The notes under the pieces were generated by a model. The model did not search any database, was not told the DNA's origin, and worked only from the letters and a program-made list of their open reading frames with translations. Shown here in pieces: positions 52,054 to 62,082 of a stretch of DNA of 64,000 bases. This DNA comes from Peribacillus asahii (GTDB lineage: Bacteria > Bacillota > Bacilli > Bacillales > DSM-1321). Within the stretch, counting starts at the first letter, position 1. The number at the start of each line of letters is the position of its first letter. The stretch covers positions 4,431,501-4,495,500 of the forward strand of contig NZ_CP026095.1 of the NCBI RefSeq assembly GCF_004006295.1, written 5' to 3'. A program made the translations under genes and the position numbers.

Positions 52054-53454
52054 TTACCATGCGTCTACGGCTACTCTATTCCATTTATTTACAGAATAAC
52101 AAACATACATATAATTCCCATCAGCCGACCAATCACCAGGAGTTCCTGTTGCGGTTGCTGAGGCTGGAACACTTACAAAACGAGATATATTTCCCGTTCT
52201 GCCTGCATTATCTCTGAATTTAAGGATATTGTCCGCACCATCGACAAAAACACTATTGTTTACGGTGCTAGCTGTAACAGGAGTAAAAGCAACAGGTATA
52301 AAGAAGTTAAAACGTGATGTTGTTGAATTTATTTCAAAAATATTTTTTGAATCAGTGGCATTTCTCAATCTAAAATAATCCTTCTTATAAACACCTGAAT
52401 CAAACTCGTATGTTTTCCCTGTCGTTGGTCCCTCAGTGTTATCTATTCTTAACCTTCTTGTGAAAGATGAACCAAAAAGTATCGTCCATGAAGTTTGAGC
52501 TTTAGCATGAACAGTAGGATATACAGCCGCATATTGACCCGCTATCCATGTTCCTGTGCTTGATGCTGAATCAATTATTGCAGTATCTCCTTCCCCTTTC
52601 TCAATATAAGGCATAAAATAGACATTAGAATTACCATTATCATAGATTGCCCCTAGTGTATTTTGCGAAGCGTGACAGTTCAAATGTAGAGTATGCCTAG
52701 CTGTATTGTAAAAACCCCATCCACCATTTACTGAGGCATCACATTTATCTAAAGTAATTACATTATTATCTACTCCACCGCTTAAATTGAATCCGTTTGC
52801 TTTATTTCGATAAGCACGTACATTAGACAATTGGCATAAGTTACTATTAACGCCTGTAGAATCTAAATTCACTCCATGTCTTCCAAACCCTTCTATTAGG
52901 ACATTTCTCAAGTTAACCCTATTTGATTCGATTTTTATACCGTCATCGGTACCAGAATCAACTGATTTTGAATATAGACATATATTTGATATTTCAGTAA
53001 AAGCTGCATTATTTGTCATAGGTATGATTCCTGCTACCCCTTCATCAAATTCCAAAACGGTTTTAGAAGTAGAATAATCCAAACCACATCCAGAACCTTC
53101 AAGTATTTTTGTTGAGTTAAATGACAAAGAATTAGATAATCTAAATCTCTTATGAGGAAAAAATATTTTATCTCCTGCATTTATTGCATCTTGAATAGCT
53201 TGCCAGTCATCTGTTACTCCATCCCCTTTCGCATTATATGGGGCTTGAGTAACATCAATCCATCCATTAAGTTTCTTTGCATTATCCGCCAACTTTTCCG
53301 TTAAAAGCTTAATTTCATTAGTACCAGATTCCGTAACTTCCCCAGAATCGCCTCGTTGCAGTATCGTATTTTCACTTACCTTTTTTATTATCCAGCCAAA
53401 AGTAAAAGTGAAAATAGAAAGTAAAAAAAACCGTAATAAGTTCCTTCTTTTCAA
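52054..53454 (-). CDS. Secreted pectate-lyase-3 superfamily protein
   Basis: I chose the TTG at 53454 (LKRRNLLRFFLLSIF) because AGGAGG lies eight bases upstream; the frame is open 53 codons further without a ribosome site. The 466-residue product has a basic start and signal peptide or anchor (about 1-25), a helical spacer, and a pectate_lyase_3 beta-helix opening with VTQAPYNAKGDGVTDDWQAI. Beta-helix coils follow (NRVNLRNVLIEGFGRHGVN, NVITLDKCDASVNGGWGF). The C-terminal region (about 330-466) resembles domains of phage tail-spike-like glycan-binding proteins. The protein probably acts on or binds a polysaccharide, perhaps the product of the neighbouring eps-like operon. That link is by position only. 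Confidence 0.8.
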   Translation of the reverse strand: MKRRNLLRFFLLSIFTFTFGWIIKKVSENTILQRGDSGEVTESGTNEIKLLTEKLADNAKKLNGWIDVTQAPYNAKGDGVTDDWQAIQDAINAGDKIFFPHKRFRLSNSLSFNSTKILEGSGCGLDYSTSKTVLEFDEGVAGIIPMTNNAAFTEISNICLYSKSVDSGTDDGIKIESNRVNLRNVLIEGFGRHGVNLDSTGVNSNLCQLSNVRAYRNKANGFNLSGGVDNNVITLDKCDASVNGGWGFYNTARHTLHLNCHASQNTLGAIYDNGNSNVYFMPYIEKGEGDTAIIDSASSTGTWIAGQYAAVYPTVHAKAQTSWTILFGSSFTRRLRIDNTEGPTTGKTYEFDSGVYKKDYFRLRNATDSKNIFEINSTTSRFNFFIPVAFTPVTASTVNNSVFVDGADNILKFRDNAGRTGNISRFVSVPASATATGTPGDWSADGNYMYVCYSVNKWNRVAVDAW

Positions 53455-53589
53455 AGAATATTCCTCCTTGTGAACGTTTGCCACTTTTGAACACTTTACA
53501 TGGAGCTTCTGCGGATATAACTTATCACAAAGGAACAGGTAGTAGGCTTCGTGCACGAGCCTATCATACCCGCCACTGCATGTAAAACG

Positions 53590-53722
53590 ATGAATATACA
53601 CTAAATAGTGCATATTCTAAATTACCAAACACTACATTTTTTAAATGCCAGTGCCACTCTATGACCATTTTTACTGCATATAGTTTAAATTCCTTATCGT
53701 AACTTTTTTCCATACTGGACAT
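53590..53722 (-). pseudogene. Remnant of an IS3-family orfA
   Basis: A minus-strand frame beginning MSSMEKSYDKEFKLYAVK has the typical opening of an IS3-family OrfA. After about 30 residues the similarity fades. No OrfB or inverted repeats are found. Confidence 0.5.
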
Positions 53723-54133
53723 CTCATTCTTATTCGTTCTTCTAATTATACTAGAATCGTTATTTATCGTGCCCATTTCTTAGACTAACATCATGGATTA
53801 CTGTAAGCATTGTTTATTTTTATTAGTTCATCTTTCAAGGTATCTATTGCATTATAATAACAATTGGATTTTTTAAATTGACTTTCCTGTGAAGTAATCT
53901 GTAGAAGGATTGAAACACTCTGTTATACTAAAGGTTTTACCTATATTCAGAATAATTAGGAGTGAATTCCTGGAGTATTTGTACTTTTCTTTAGCAAATC
54001 CCATAGAAAATATCGAAAACTTGCAAGATTCCCTTATATCCTGTGCAACCGTGTTGATTTTAAATGTCTAATAAATAATCGCAACATACCTACCACGCAT
54101 CCCCCAGGCCTATCCTTTTAGAAAAAAATTTAA
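53723..54133. other. Non-coding stretch
   Basis: About 410 AT-rich bases without a supported gene, RNA or repeat. It may contain further transposon debris. Confidence 0.4.
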
Positions 54134-54280
54134 TTAACTCTTTTTAAAACTCCCACTTAATTTAATAGATAGTTCTTCTACTGATTTACTTACTGTTAGA
54201 TTCGGCATAGACCTCCCTTTATTATCAACTGCCTCTTGAAGTAATTGATGAAAAGCCTTCTTGGTTACACTTGATATCAT
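54134..54280 (-). CDS. Small protein (48 aa), paralogue of the one at 46456
   Basis: The frame reads MISSVTKKAFHQLLQEAVD and ends in KLSGSFKKS. It aligns with the 50-residue protein at 46456 through K-AF-QLL-EA and V-ELS-KL. It lies at the downstream side of the eps-like operon, after its terminator. Function unknown. Confidence 0.6.
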   Translation of the reverse strand: MISSVTKKAFHQLLQEAVDNKGRSMPNLTVSKSVEELSIKLSGSFKKS

Positions 54281-54297
54281 TGTAAGATTTCCCTATA

Positions 54298-54330
54298 TAA
54301 AAATAGAGGGCTATCAACCGATAGCCCTCT
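54298..54330 (-). terminator. Terminator of the eps-like operon
   Basis: AGAGGGCTATC pairs perfectly with GATAGCCCTCT around four bases, and a T run follows on the minus strand. It is about 85 bases after the aminotransferase stop. Confidence 0.9.
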
Positions 54331-54415
54331 CTCACTACATAAAATTAACAATATGTTTTTCACTTATAATAATTGGTAATATATCAATAACCACTATGAT
54401 TTATATACACCAATC

Positions 54416-55582
54416 TCAACTTATTCTTACTTTATTACTATGCACCACATCTAACACCTTATCAATCACACGCTGTTGCTGTTCTTCGGTCATATTTGAT
54501 CCCGAAGGCAAACATAGACCATTTGCAAACAACTTATCTGACACACTTCGTCCTTCTTCATGCATGTAATACTTTTTCCCTTCAAACAACGGTTGCAAAT
54601 GAAGTGGTTTCCAAACTGGACGGGCTTCGATGTTTTCTTCTGCTAAAGCATCAATTAGTTTCATTGGTGATACACCAAGCTCTTCTCGATCGATAGTCAA
54701 CGTTGTCAACCAACGGTTATGTAGTGTACCTTCAAGTTCCGGCATAAAGTTTATACCTTCAATATTACCAAATGCTTCTACATATCGATTAAAAATAGAT
54801 CGTCTTGCTGCTACTCTATCATTCAATACTTCCAACTGTGCTCGTCCAACACCAGCTAAAATATTGCTCATGCGATAGTTATAACCTGCCACACTATGCT
54901 GGTAATGAGGTGCTGGATCCCGTGCTTGTGTAGCTAAAAAACGTGCCTTTTTCAAGGCTGCTTCATCATTGGATACCAGCATCCCACCACCGGACGTAGT
55001 AATAATCTTATTACCATTAAACGAATAAATCCCAAACTTACCAAATGTACCGCTCTTCTTACCTTTGTACTCCGCTCCAAGGGATTCAGCTGCATCTTCA
55101 ATCACTGGCACACTATATCGATTACAGATTGCCATAATTTCATCCATCTTAGCACTTTGTCCATACAAATTCACAACAATAACTGCTTTAGGAAGCTTCC
55201 CTTCATACTCTGCGTCCAAAAGTGCCCGCTCCAATGCTAGAGGTGACATATTCCACGTATCGGGTTCTGAATCAATAAATACCGGCTCTGCTCCCTGATA
55301 CACAATTGGATTCGCACTTGCAATAAACGTTAACGACGAGCAAAATACGACATCACCTTGTTCAACCTCGAGCAATTGCAATGCTAAATGAATTGCAGCT
55401 GTTCCTGAACTTGTAGCAGCTGCGTCACGTACATCTACATAGTCCGAAAGTTCACGCTCAAATTGATCCACATTCGGTCCAAGTGGTGCAATCCAGTTTG
55501 TTTCAAATGCTTCATTAATATACTTTTGCTCATTTCCGCTCATATGAGGAGAGGAAAGGAAAATTCTTGAATAGTTAGACAT
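54416..55582 (-). CDS. DegT/DnrJ/EryC1/StrS aminotransferase, EpsN/PglE-like
   Basis: The 388-residue PLP enzyme should transaminate a UDP-4-keto-6-deoxy sugar, giving a 4-amino sugar. The PLP-binding Lys is in YSFNGNKIITTSGGGML. FCSSLTFIASANPI, EDAAESLGAEYKGKKSG and NYRMSNILAGVGRAQLE are family motifs. With the acetyltransferase and the phosphoglycosyl transferase upstream it forms the module that makes and loads a di-N-acetylated sugar such as bacillosamine. The dehydratase that would precede it survives here only as a fragment at 63462. The ribosome site is AAAGGTG. Confidence 0.9.
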   Translation of the reverse strand: MSNYSRIFLSSPHMSGNEQKYINEAFETNWIAPLGPNVDQFERELSDYVDVRDAAATSSGTAAIHLALQLLEVEQGDVVFCSSLTFIASANPIVYQGAEPVFIDSEPDTWNMSPLALERALLDAEYEGKLPKAVIVVNLYGQSAKMDEIMAICNRYSVPVIEDAAESLGAEYKGKKSGTFGKFGIYSFNGNKIITTSGGGMLVSNDEAALKKARFLATQARDPAPHYQHSVAGYNYRMSNILAGVGRAQLEVLNDRVAARRSIFNRYVEAFGNIEGINFMPELEGTLHNRWLTTLTIDREELGVSPMKLIDALAEENIEARPVWKPLHLQPLFEGKKYYMHEEGRSVSDKLFANGLCLPSGSNMTEEQQQRVIDKVLDVVHSNKVRIS

Positions 55583-55601
55583 ATAATCACCTTTCAGTCT
55601 G

Positions 55602-56219
55602 TTAATTTAAATGCTTTAATACTTTCGCTGGTATTCCCACAGCGGTTACATCATTAGGAATATCCTGAACCACAGTGGCCCCCGCTCCAATTATAGACCA
55701 ATTTCCAACATTTTTCCCCGGTATTATAGTAACTCCTGCCCCAATATGTGTCCCCTCTCCTACCTGTACATTACCGGTTAAAATAGCACCTGGAGAAATG
55801 TGTGCATAGTCTCTAATGTTATTATCATGTTCTATTACAGCTAAAGAATTAATAATTGCATGCTTCCCAATAATAGTATCAGCATTGATTATACTCCCCG
55901 CCATCACAACAGTTCCTTCCGCAATATTTGCAGAAGGACTAATAATAGCTGAGGGGTGAATAAGTGTTGCATAAGTTACACATTCAAGTCTTTCCACTAT
56001 TTTTTTACGAATATGGTTGCTACCAATTGCAATAATAGCTTCAGAAGATTCTAATTTAGAGAACTCAGATATTGGGCCTATCTTAATACCATCTTTCTCG
56101 AAAAGCTCAGTATATTTATCGTCTAAGATAGCAATGATTGTATAAACTCCACTAGCAGAAATAATATCCTGAATAACCTTGCTGTGGCCCCCTTCACCAA
56201 TCACAATAATGGGCTTCAT
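55602..56219 (-). CDS. PglD/NeuD-type sugar O/N-acetyltransferase, EpsM-like
   Basis: The 205-residue protein has an N-terminal Rossmann-like domain (IIVIGEGGHSKVIQDII) and a C-terminal left-handed beta-helix of hexapeptide repeats (IISPSANIAEGTVVMAGSI, GEGTHIGAGVTIIPG). The catalytic His is probably in VIEHDNNI. PglD-type enzymes acetylate the amino group introduced by the neighbouring aminotransferase. It lies one base from the phosphoglycosyl transferase gene. Confidence 0.9.
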   Translation of the reverse strand: MKPIIVIGEGGHSKVIQDIISASGVYTIIAILDDKYTELFEKDGIKIGPISEFSKLESSEAIIAIGSNHIRKKIVERLECVTYATLIHPSAIISPSANIAEGTVVMAGSIINADTIIGKHAIINSLAVIEHDNNIRDYAHISPGAILTGNVQVGEGTHIGAGVTIIPGKNVGNWSIIGAGATVVQDIPNDVTAVGIPAKVLKHLN

Positions 56220-56220
56220 T

Positions 56221-56823
56221 TTATGCTCCCCGCCCTTTCGAACCTTTAAATTTCTCTATTGTCACATGCCCTGTCTGACTAATCCCTTCAGACTTAAATA
56301 CCTTCAACACTGTCATGAACAAAATCTTTATATCTAACCAAAAAGAGCGGTTCTCCACATACCATACATCCAAATTAAACTTCTCTTCCCACGAAATTGC
56401 ATTCCGACCATTCACCTGCGCCCAGCCTGTTATACCAGGACGAACTTCATGGCGACGTGCTTGTTCTGGAGTATACAAGTCCAAATACTCCATCAGCAAA
56501 GGACGAGGACCGACTAAGCTAATATCACCTTTTAATACATTAAACAGCTGTGGTAACTCATCTAAACTAAGTTTGCGCAACAACTTTCCAAATGATGTCA
56601 AGCGAACATGATCAGGCAGTAGTTCCCCATCTTCATCTCTCTCATCCGTCATAGTTCTAAATTTATACACAAAAAAAGGCTTGCCCTGCAAACCTGGGCG
56701 TTGTTGTTTAAAAATAACAGGTGAACCGAGTTTTAAGCAAATTAGGCAGGCAGTAACCAGAATAACTGGTGACAACATAATCAGTCCCATCAATGAACAC
56801 ACAAAATCAAAGATTCGTTTCAT
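56221..56823 (-). CDS. Phosphoglycosyl transferase, EpsL/PglC-like
   Basis: The 200-residue monotopic membrane enzyme starts glycan assembly by moving a sugar phosphate onto undecaprenyl phosphate. It has one N-terminal membrane segment (about 8-30) and the PglC-type motifs [21 protein letters not shown], with a catalytic D-E pair in [25 protein letters not shown] and [14 protein letters not shown]. It is the short, single-domain type. Confidence 0.93.
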   Translation of the reverse strand: MKRIFDFVCSLMGLIMLSPVILVTACLICLKLGSPVIFKQQRPGLQGKPFFVYKFRTMTDERDEDGELLPDHVRLTSFGKLLRKLSLDELPQLFNVLKGDISLVGPRPLLMEYLDLYTPEQARRHEVRPGITGWAQVNGRNAISWEEKFNLDVWYVENRSFWLDIKILFMTVLKVFKSEGISQTGHVTIEKFKGSKGRGA

Positions 56824-56877
56824 TTAAACACCCGCTTTTATCAATTAACTTCATTAGTTTTATACACATTAAGATTT

Positions 56878-57927
56878 TCAATTTTTAATACTACTATCAA
56901 ATTTTTTCTGTAGACTTTCTGAATATCCCTCCGGATTAACCTTCTGCCACTTCCAAGCATCACGACACATATCAGCGAGTGTCTTATCTGCTTTCCATCC
57001 TAGTTCACGCTCCGCCTTATTTGGATTCGCATAACATTCCGCAATATCACCTGGGCGACGTTCAACAATTTGATACGGAATTTTAACACCTGTCACTTTT
57101 TCAAATTCACGTACAACGTCCAATACACTATATCCTGTCCCTGTACCCAGATTATAAGCCTCTACACCTGTTACATTCTTAACTCTTTGCAATGCTTTCA
57201 AATGTCCCATTGCAAGATCAGTAACATGTATATAATCACGAATTCCTGTACCGTCCGGAGTTTCATAATCTCCACCATATACAAGTAACTCATCACGTTT
57301 TCCAATTGCCACTTGTGTAATATATGGCATTAAGTTATTCGGGATTCCATTCGGGTCTTCACCAATTTTACCACTTTCATGAGCACCTAATGGATTAAAG
57401 TAACGAAGCAGCGCAATACTCCAATCTGGATTAGATATATAAACATCTCGTAATATCTCCTCAATCATCAATTTCGTCCTTCCATACGGATTCGTTGAAC
57501 GAAGTGGTACATTTTCCGCAACTGGCACTTGATCTGGTTTTCCATAAACAGTAGCAGATGAACTAAATACCATCTTATGCACATTATACTTCTCCATTAC
57601 TTGACACAGCGTAATCGTACCTCCTATATTATTTTCATAATAATATAGAGGATTCGAAACCGATTCTCCGACAGCTTTTAGCCCAGCAAAATGAATAACT
57701 GCTTCTATTTGATGGTTCTCGAAAACGGTCGACAACCCTATCTCATCACGTAAATCAACTTCATACAAAGGAATCTTCTGACCTGCTAATGACTCCATTC
57801 TACTTATCACTTCCGGCTTACTGTTAGAAAAATTATCGACAACGACGACTTCATAACCCGCTTCCAACAACAAAAGAGCTGTATGACTTCCAATGAAGCC
57901 GGCTCCTCCAGTCACCAATATAGACAT
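56878..57927 (-). CDS. galE: UDP-glucose 4-epimerase GalE
   Basis: The 349-residue SDR-family enzyme interconverts UDP-Glc and UDP-Gal (or the N-acetyl forms). The NAD site is TGGAGFIGSHT; the catalytic residues are in FSSSATVYG and NPYGRTKLMIEE (YxxxK). I chose the ATG at 57927, eight bases after AAGGAG; an in-frame GTG three codons upstream is less well placed. It would supply galactose-type donors to the operon. Confidence 0.95.
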   Translation of the reverse strand: MSILVTGGAGFIGSHTALLLLEAGYEVVVVDNFSNSKPEVISRMESLAGQKIPLYEVDLRDEIGLSTVFENHQIEAVIHFAGLKAVGESVSNPLYYYENNIGGTITLCQVMEKYNVHKMVFSSSATVYGKPDQVPVAENVPLRSTNPYGRTKLMIEEILRDVYISNPDWSIALLRYFNPLGAHESGKIGEDPNGIPNNLMPYITQVAIGKRDELLVYGGDYETPDGTGIRDYIHVTDLAMGHLKALQRVKNVTGVEAYNLGTGTGYSVLDVVREFEKVTGVKIPYQIVERRPGDIAECYANPNKAERELGWKADKTLADMCRDAWKWQKVNPEGYSESLQKKFDSSIKN

Positions 57928-57932
57928 CTCTC

Positions 57933-59072
57933 TCACTCCTTTTCTATAGAGTTGAAGTTCAAATATTTCCTATAAATTAACTCATATTCTTTCAACACCC
58001 GGTCAATCGCATATGGTTGGACAAGTTCATAACCCCGTTCCCCCATTGATTGTCTTAGTTTAACATCTTGTAACATATCAATAAATGCTTGCTGAATACG
58101 GACGTCATCTTCATGGGGTACAACAAAACCATTCTCTCCATCGTTAATTAGATCGCGCAATCCTCTTGTATCTGTTACTATACATGGAATCTTATATGCC
58201 ATTGCCTCCATAATACTTTTCGGCAACCCCTCTCGCTTTGATAATAACGTCACAATATCCGTCACCTTCAATATCTCTGGCACATCATTTCGATAACCAA
58301 GCACCTTTACGTTCAATAATTTATTATCCTCTATATACTGACGCCATTCGGCCTCTTTATCACCTGTACCAATCAGTAATAATACTGCCCTCGGACACTC
58401 CTCAACAATTACTTTCCAATTTCGAAGTAAAAATTGATGATTTTTATTGTCATTCAATTCTGCTACAAATGAAATGATAAGACTATCTGGCTTAATATCT
58501 AGTTCTTTTTTTATACGCTCTATTTCAGAATCACTTTTCGAATAATTAGGAATATCAACTCCGACACCATGTACATAAAAGACCTCATCTTTTCGAAAGC
58601 CCAACTTCATTGCATTACGATGATCTTCACTGTTCATTACAATCAAGCCATCCGTCCATTTTCGGGCCATCTTTTCAGCATTATAGAAAATGTACCAATT
58701 CTTTTTCGGTGCTCCTTCATAAAAATGAAAGCCATGAGCCGTATAAAGAATTTTACCTTTCTTCTGCCCACTAAACGCCAATCTCGTCAAAAACGCAGCA
58801 ACTGGTGTATGTACATGAACAAGTTCAAACTCCTGTTCACGAAGTAACTGTTTCATTTGCTGATATGCTTTAAAATTAGATGCAGACAAAGGACTCCTCG
58901 AAAATGCGACATTTATACATCGAACTCCTTTTTCTTCTAACAATGCTTTTAATTCCGAATTTCCATCCGCTGCTGCCCATACTTCATATCCCTTGCTTTG
59001 GAGTAGCCTCATGTAAGGGACATGAAAGGTGGTTAGATGATAAAAAACAGAAGCTACAAATAATACTTTCAT
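57933..59072 (-). CDS. GT4 glycosyltransferase, EpsD-like
   Basis: The 379-residue cytoplasmic GT-B glycosyltransferase has an N-terminal glyco_transf_4-type domain (VFYHLTTFHVPYMRLLQSKG, VHVHTPVAAFLTRL) and a C-terminal GT1-type domain with GVDIPNYS and the motif SKREGLPKSIMEAMAYKIP (EX7E). It resembles EpsD of the B. subtilis eps operon. It overlaps the downstream end of the EpsG-like gene by four bases. Confidence 0.88.
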   Translation of the reverse strand: MKVLFVASVFYHLTTFHVPYMRLLQSKGYEVWAAADGNSELKALLEEKGVRCINVAFSRSPLSASNFKAYQQMKQLLREQEFELVHVHTPVAAFLTRLAFSGQKKGKILYTAHGFHFYEGAPKKNWYIFYNAEKMARKWTDGLIVMNSEDHRNAMKLGFRKDEVFYVHGVGVDIPNYSKSDSEIERIKKELDIKPDSLIISFVAELNDNKNHQFLLRNWKVIVEECPRAVLLLIGTGDKEAEWRQYIEDNKLLNVKVLGYRNDVPEILKVTDIVTLLSKREGLPKSIMEAMAYKIPCIVTDTRGLRDLINDGENGFVVPHEDDVRIQQAFIDMLQDVKLRQSMGERGYELVQPYAIDRVLKEYELIYRKYLNFNSIEKE

Positions 59073-60268
59073 AATATCCCACTTTCTTTTTCCTCATTTA
59101 CTTTTTTCTCAGTTCTTTTAGATATCAAATATAAACCAAAATATTTTGCAAATACAATTAATGCCGGAATCCATCCCACCATTCTTAAGCGAGCAGCAGT
59201 TCCTATATTATCATTCGTAATGCCAATCAACATGAACCAGACAATTGAATGGGTAATCAATAATAAATCCATTTTTGAAAAAATATGCTTTCTTTTATAC
59301 AGAAATATAAAAACAAACGAAAAGAATAAACTTTCTGTCAAGAAAATAAGTAAGGTTGAAACACCCGTGATTTGCCATGGAAACGGCCCAAAAGCATTAC
59401 TAATAATGCTATAAACGTAATTAATTAAAAACAAAACAACATTAGACTGATCAAGAGAAATATTCATTTGGCTTCCACCAGTAAATAATTCTATACCAGA
59501 TTGTCGATACATTAAGGCATCCTGCAAAGACATATTAACAATTGGTATAGTATAAGAACGTAATGATGTGTATACAATAGCAAATAAAATCAGAGAAAAA
59601 AGAATTATTTTTTTATTACTGCGCTTGGGTTTCTTTGATTTCAAGAAAAATAAATAAAGAAGGGAACCCATTATACAACTTAGTAGCGCATACTCACGAT
59701 ATCCAAATAAGAGATATACTACAATAATTAGAAATACGATGTTCAATAAAATACTTTTATGATTACCCTTCATAAATATATTTGAGAAGAATAAAATTGC
59801 TAAAAGGTAATATAGACAAATCCAAGCATCCCGAATAATTGACATACTCGAATTTAATAATAAGCTAGGATAACAAATTAATAGTAACAATAAAACAAAT
59901 GCTGACACATTATATACCTTAGGTGCCTTTACCGTCCTTTTCAATATGACTAAAGAGACAAGTGCCAACAATACATTACCCAAATAGTTAAAAGCCTTCA
60001 ATAAAAAAAGATTTTCCGAATGGAAAATCTTTAAAACATATCCTAAAACAAGTGCATGAATGGACGTTAGCGTAGCTGGCAAATCTTTTGCGACATTGAT
60101 GGCCTCTTGAGCATATCTTTTACCGTCATCCCCTCCACCAAATAGTGGAAGAGCTAGTCCGCCATAACCTTGAGACAAGCTAATAAAATAAACGATGCTA
60201 GATAATACAAAATAAACAAAACAATATACAATAGTAAAAAAGGCAAGTAAACTTATATTTCTGTTCAT
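59069..60268 (-). CDS. EpsG/Wzy-like polytopic membrane protein
   Basis: The 399-residue protein has about ten membrane segments and no conserved soluble domain. Its place between the glycosyltransferase and the pyruvyl transferase, and features such as GGGDDGKRYAQEA near the N-terminus, point to a polysaccharide polymerase of the EpsG/Wzy type. These proteins are poorly conserved, so the role is inferred. The DNA is visibly richer in A+T than the teichoic acid genes. Confidence 0.65.
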   Translation of the reverse strand: MNRNISLLAFFTIVYCFVYFVLSSIVYFISLSQGYGGLALPLFGGGDDGKRYAQEAINVAKDLPATLTSIHALVLGYVLKIFHSENLFLLKAFNYLGNVLLALVSLVILKRTVKAPKVYNVSAFVLLLLLICYPSLLLNSSMSIIRDAWICLYYLLAILFFSNIFMKGNHKSILLNIVFLIIVVYLLFGYREYALLSCIMGSLLYLFFLKSKKPKRSNKKIILFSLILFAIVYTSLRSYTIPIVNMSLQDALMYRQSGIELFTGGSQMNISLDQSNVVLFLINYVYSIISNAFGPFPWQITGVSTLLIFLTESLFFSFVFIFLYKRKHIFSKMDLLLITHSIVWFMLIGITNDNIGTAARLRMVGWIPALIVFAKYFGLYLISKRTEKKVNEEKESGIL

Positions 60269-60553
60269 TTATACGTCCTCGATATTATAAGAATCACAAG
60301 ATATTTTTTTAATACTAATAAATTAGGTTCAATATCAAATTCTGTTCTTGACATAAAAAACAACTTCATACATACAATCCAAATTATTATAGACAAAGGA
60401 ATTTACTAAGGACAATATATATTTCAGTGAAGCCCCTTAAATTATATTAACTTTCTTATCTTGTATAGATATTCATTCTCCAATTTTTTCAATATCCCCA
60501 ATCATTTTCCTATCTAAAATAATTGGAATTTCTAACATTAACCTTTCATAACA

Positions 60554-61894
60554 TTACTTTAACACCCTTCTTATTTCCTTTTTCAATTCCTCTCTTGCAA
60601 CTAAATACTCTTTCATTTTTCTTTCTATTTGACTAATATAGCTATCTTTATTTAATTCCATTGATTTAAACGTTTCTATTAAAGAATGTTCACTTAAATC
60701 TTCTATAGGTATTTCAAATTCAGACAAACCCATCTCTTCCATTATTCCTTTACCTTTATTCCCTCCATATGAAATTGCTATAGAAGGTACATTAGACGAT
60801 AATGAGAAAATAACTGAATGAAAACGTGTTCCGACTACATAGTTCATACAACTATATATTTTTTTTATTTTTTTAGCATTAAGACTTCCATCAGAAATCA
60901 CACTTATATGTTTTTCCTTAAGCTTCGAAACAATTAATTTAATCGCTTCATTATCATCTTCATTATAACTCGGTCCCATGGTTTGCGCTATTAAAACTGG
61001 ATGATAATGCTTAGCAATGAGATATTCAATAAATTCTGTGAAACTTTTTATATACTTAGCATATGCCTCCTCCGGATTAGGATGTCCGTCGAACCTATAA
61101 GGTCTTACAGTTATACCAACTTTTATTTTATCAAAAGGAACCTTTAGTTTTTTTAAATAACCCTTTGCGTCAAAACTTTCATCTGAAGGCATAAAAAAAC
61201 CCAAGTCAGGGTAGAAAGGCGGCCGTTTTTGTATCACATGACTAAGTGCACTCTGAGAAATTTTTTCCCTAACAGTAATTAGTTCAACATTTTGTAATAC
61301 TTTTTTTATTAAAATTGTAGCTAACTTATTTCTAAAAGGACCAAATGAATTAGGCATAAAAATAACCTTAATATTAAACTTTTTTGCAAGCATAGCATAG
61401 TATAAAAAATAAAACATTACATAAGAATCAGTAACAGCACCATAGCTATGAATGAAACCTCCACCTTTAAATATTACAGCCTTTGAATTTTTTAAAATGC
61501 TATATGTTTCTGTAAAATCTTCCGATAAAAATTTAAAGCCAATTTTATTTAATAATTTGATATTTGGCAAAATTAAAACTCTGGGAATTAAATCTTTAAT
61601 TGCTCTTACTCCCCATTTAATATATTGTACTTTAGAATAATATTGTTTGTTTTTTTCTTTTTCTCCGCGTCCTGGGTGATTTACTAAAGGATTAAAAAAT
61701 TTATATCCCATCTCTTTGGTTTGATATGATTGTAAATACTTTTCCTCCTCAGTCTCCCCTGTGCTAAGAAGCGCAAAGTCGGCTTCTGAATCAATTTCTT
61801 TAATAATTCTTATAGATTCCCAAATTAGCGCTTGATCTCCCCTATTTAAATCTGTATTTCCCGGAACCAACAAATAGTTATCCAATTTAAGCAA
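60554..61894 (-). CDS. Polysaccharide pyruvyl transferase family protein (WcaK/CsaB-like)
   Basis: The 446-residue product has NTDLNRGDQALIWESIRII near the N-terminus, FKGGGFIHSYG, MPNSFGPFRNK, VREKIS and GTRFHSVIFSLS, all typical of the pyruvyl transferase fold. Members put ketal pyruvate on sugars. Pyruvylated wall polymers are the usual anchor for SLH-type S-layers. It could instead modify the eps-type glycan, since it is in this operon. The start is TTG at 61894 after AAAAAGG. Confidence 0.85.
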   Translation of the reverse strand: MLKLDNYLLVPGNTDLNRGDQALIWESIRIIKEIDSEADFALLSTGETEEEKYLQSYQTKEMGYKFFNPLVNHPGRGEKEKNKQYYSKVQYIKWGVRAIKDLIPRVLILPNIKLLNKIGFKFLSEDFTETYSILKNSKAVIFKGGGFIHSYGAVTDSYVMFYFLYYAMLAKKFNIKVIFMPNSFGPFRNKLATILIKKVLQNVELITVREKISQSALSHVIQKRPPFYPDLGFFMPSDESFDAKGYLKKLKVPFDKIKVGITVRPYRFDGHPNPEEAYAKYIKSFTEFIEYLIAKHYHPVLIAQTMGPSYNEDDNEAIKLIVSKLKEKHISVISDGSLNAKKIKKIYSCMNYVVGTRFHSVIFSLSSNVPSIAISYGGNKGKGIMEEMGLSEFEIPIEDLSEHSLIETFKSMELNKDSYISQIERKMKEYLVAREELKKEIRRVLK

Positions 61895-62082
61895 CCAACC
61901 TTTTTATATTTATTTTAGTGCTAAGAATCCTTAATTACTAATATACTTCCTAGAATTAACATATATATTGACAGTCTCCTCGATAACGACACTGATTTCG
62001 CGCCTTCCTTATCTTTATGTTGACGCTTTTTAGAACGAGATTGTAAAGTTTCTAATAGACCTGTGGTACCTTTTTCTTCTAC

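Noticed and set aside
53454..53613. Longer form of the pectate-lyase-like protein starting at 53613
   Set aside because: The first 53 codons have no ribosome site and an unlikely sequence for a secreted protein, whereas AGGAGG precedes the TTG at 53454.
61895..62082. Open 54-codon minus-strand frame between the flippase and pyruvyl transferase genes (EEKGTTGLLETLQSRS)
   Set aside because: It has no start with a ribosome site and no recognisable family. It may be a gene remnant, but I cannot support it as a feature.
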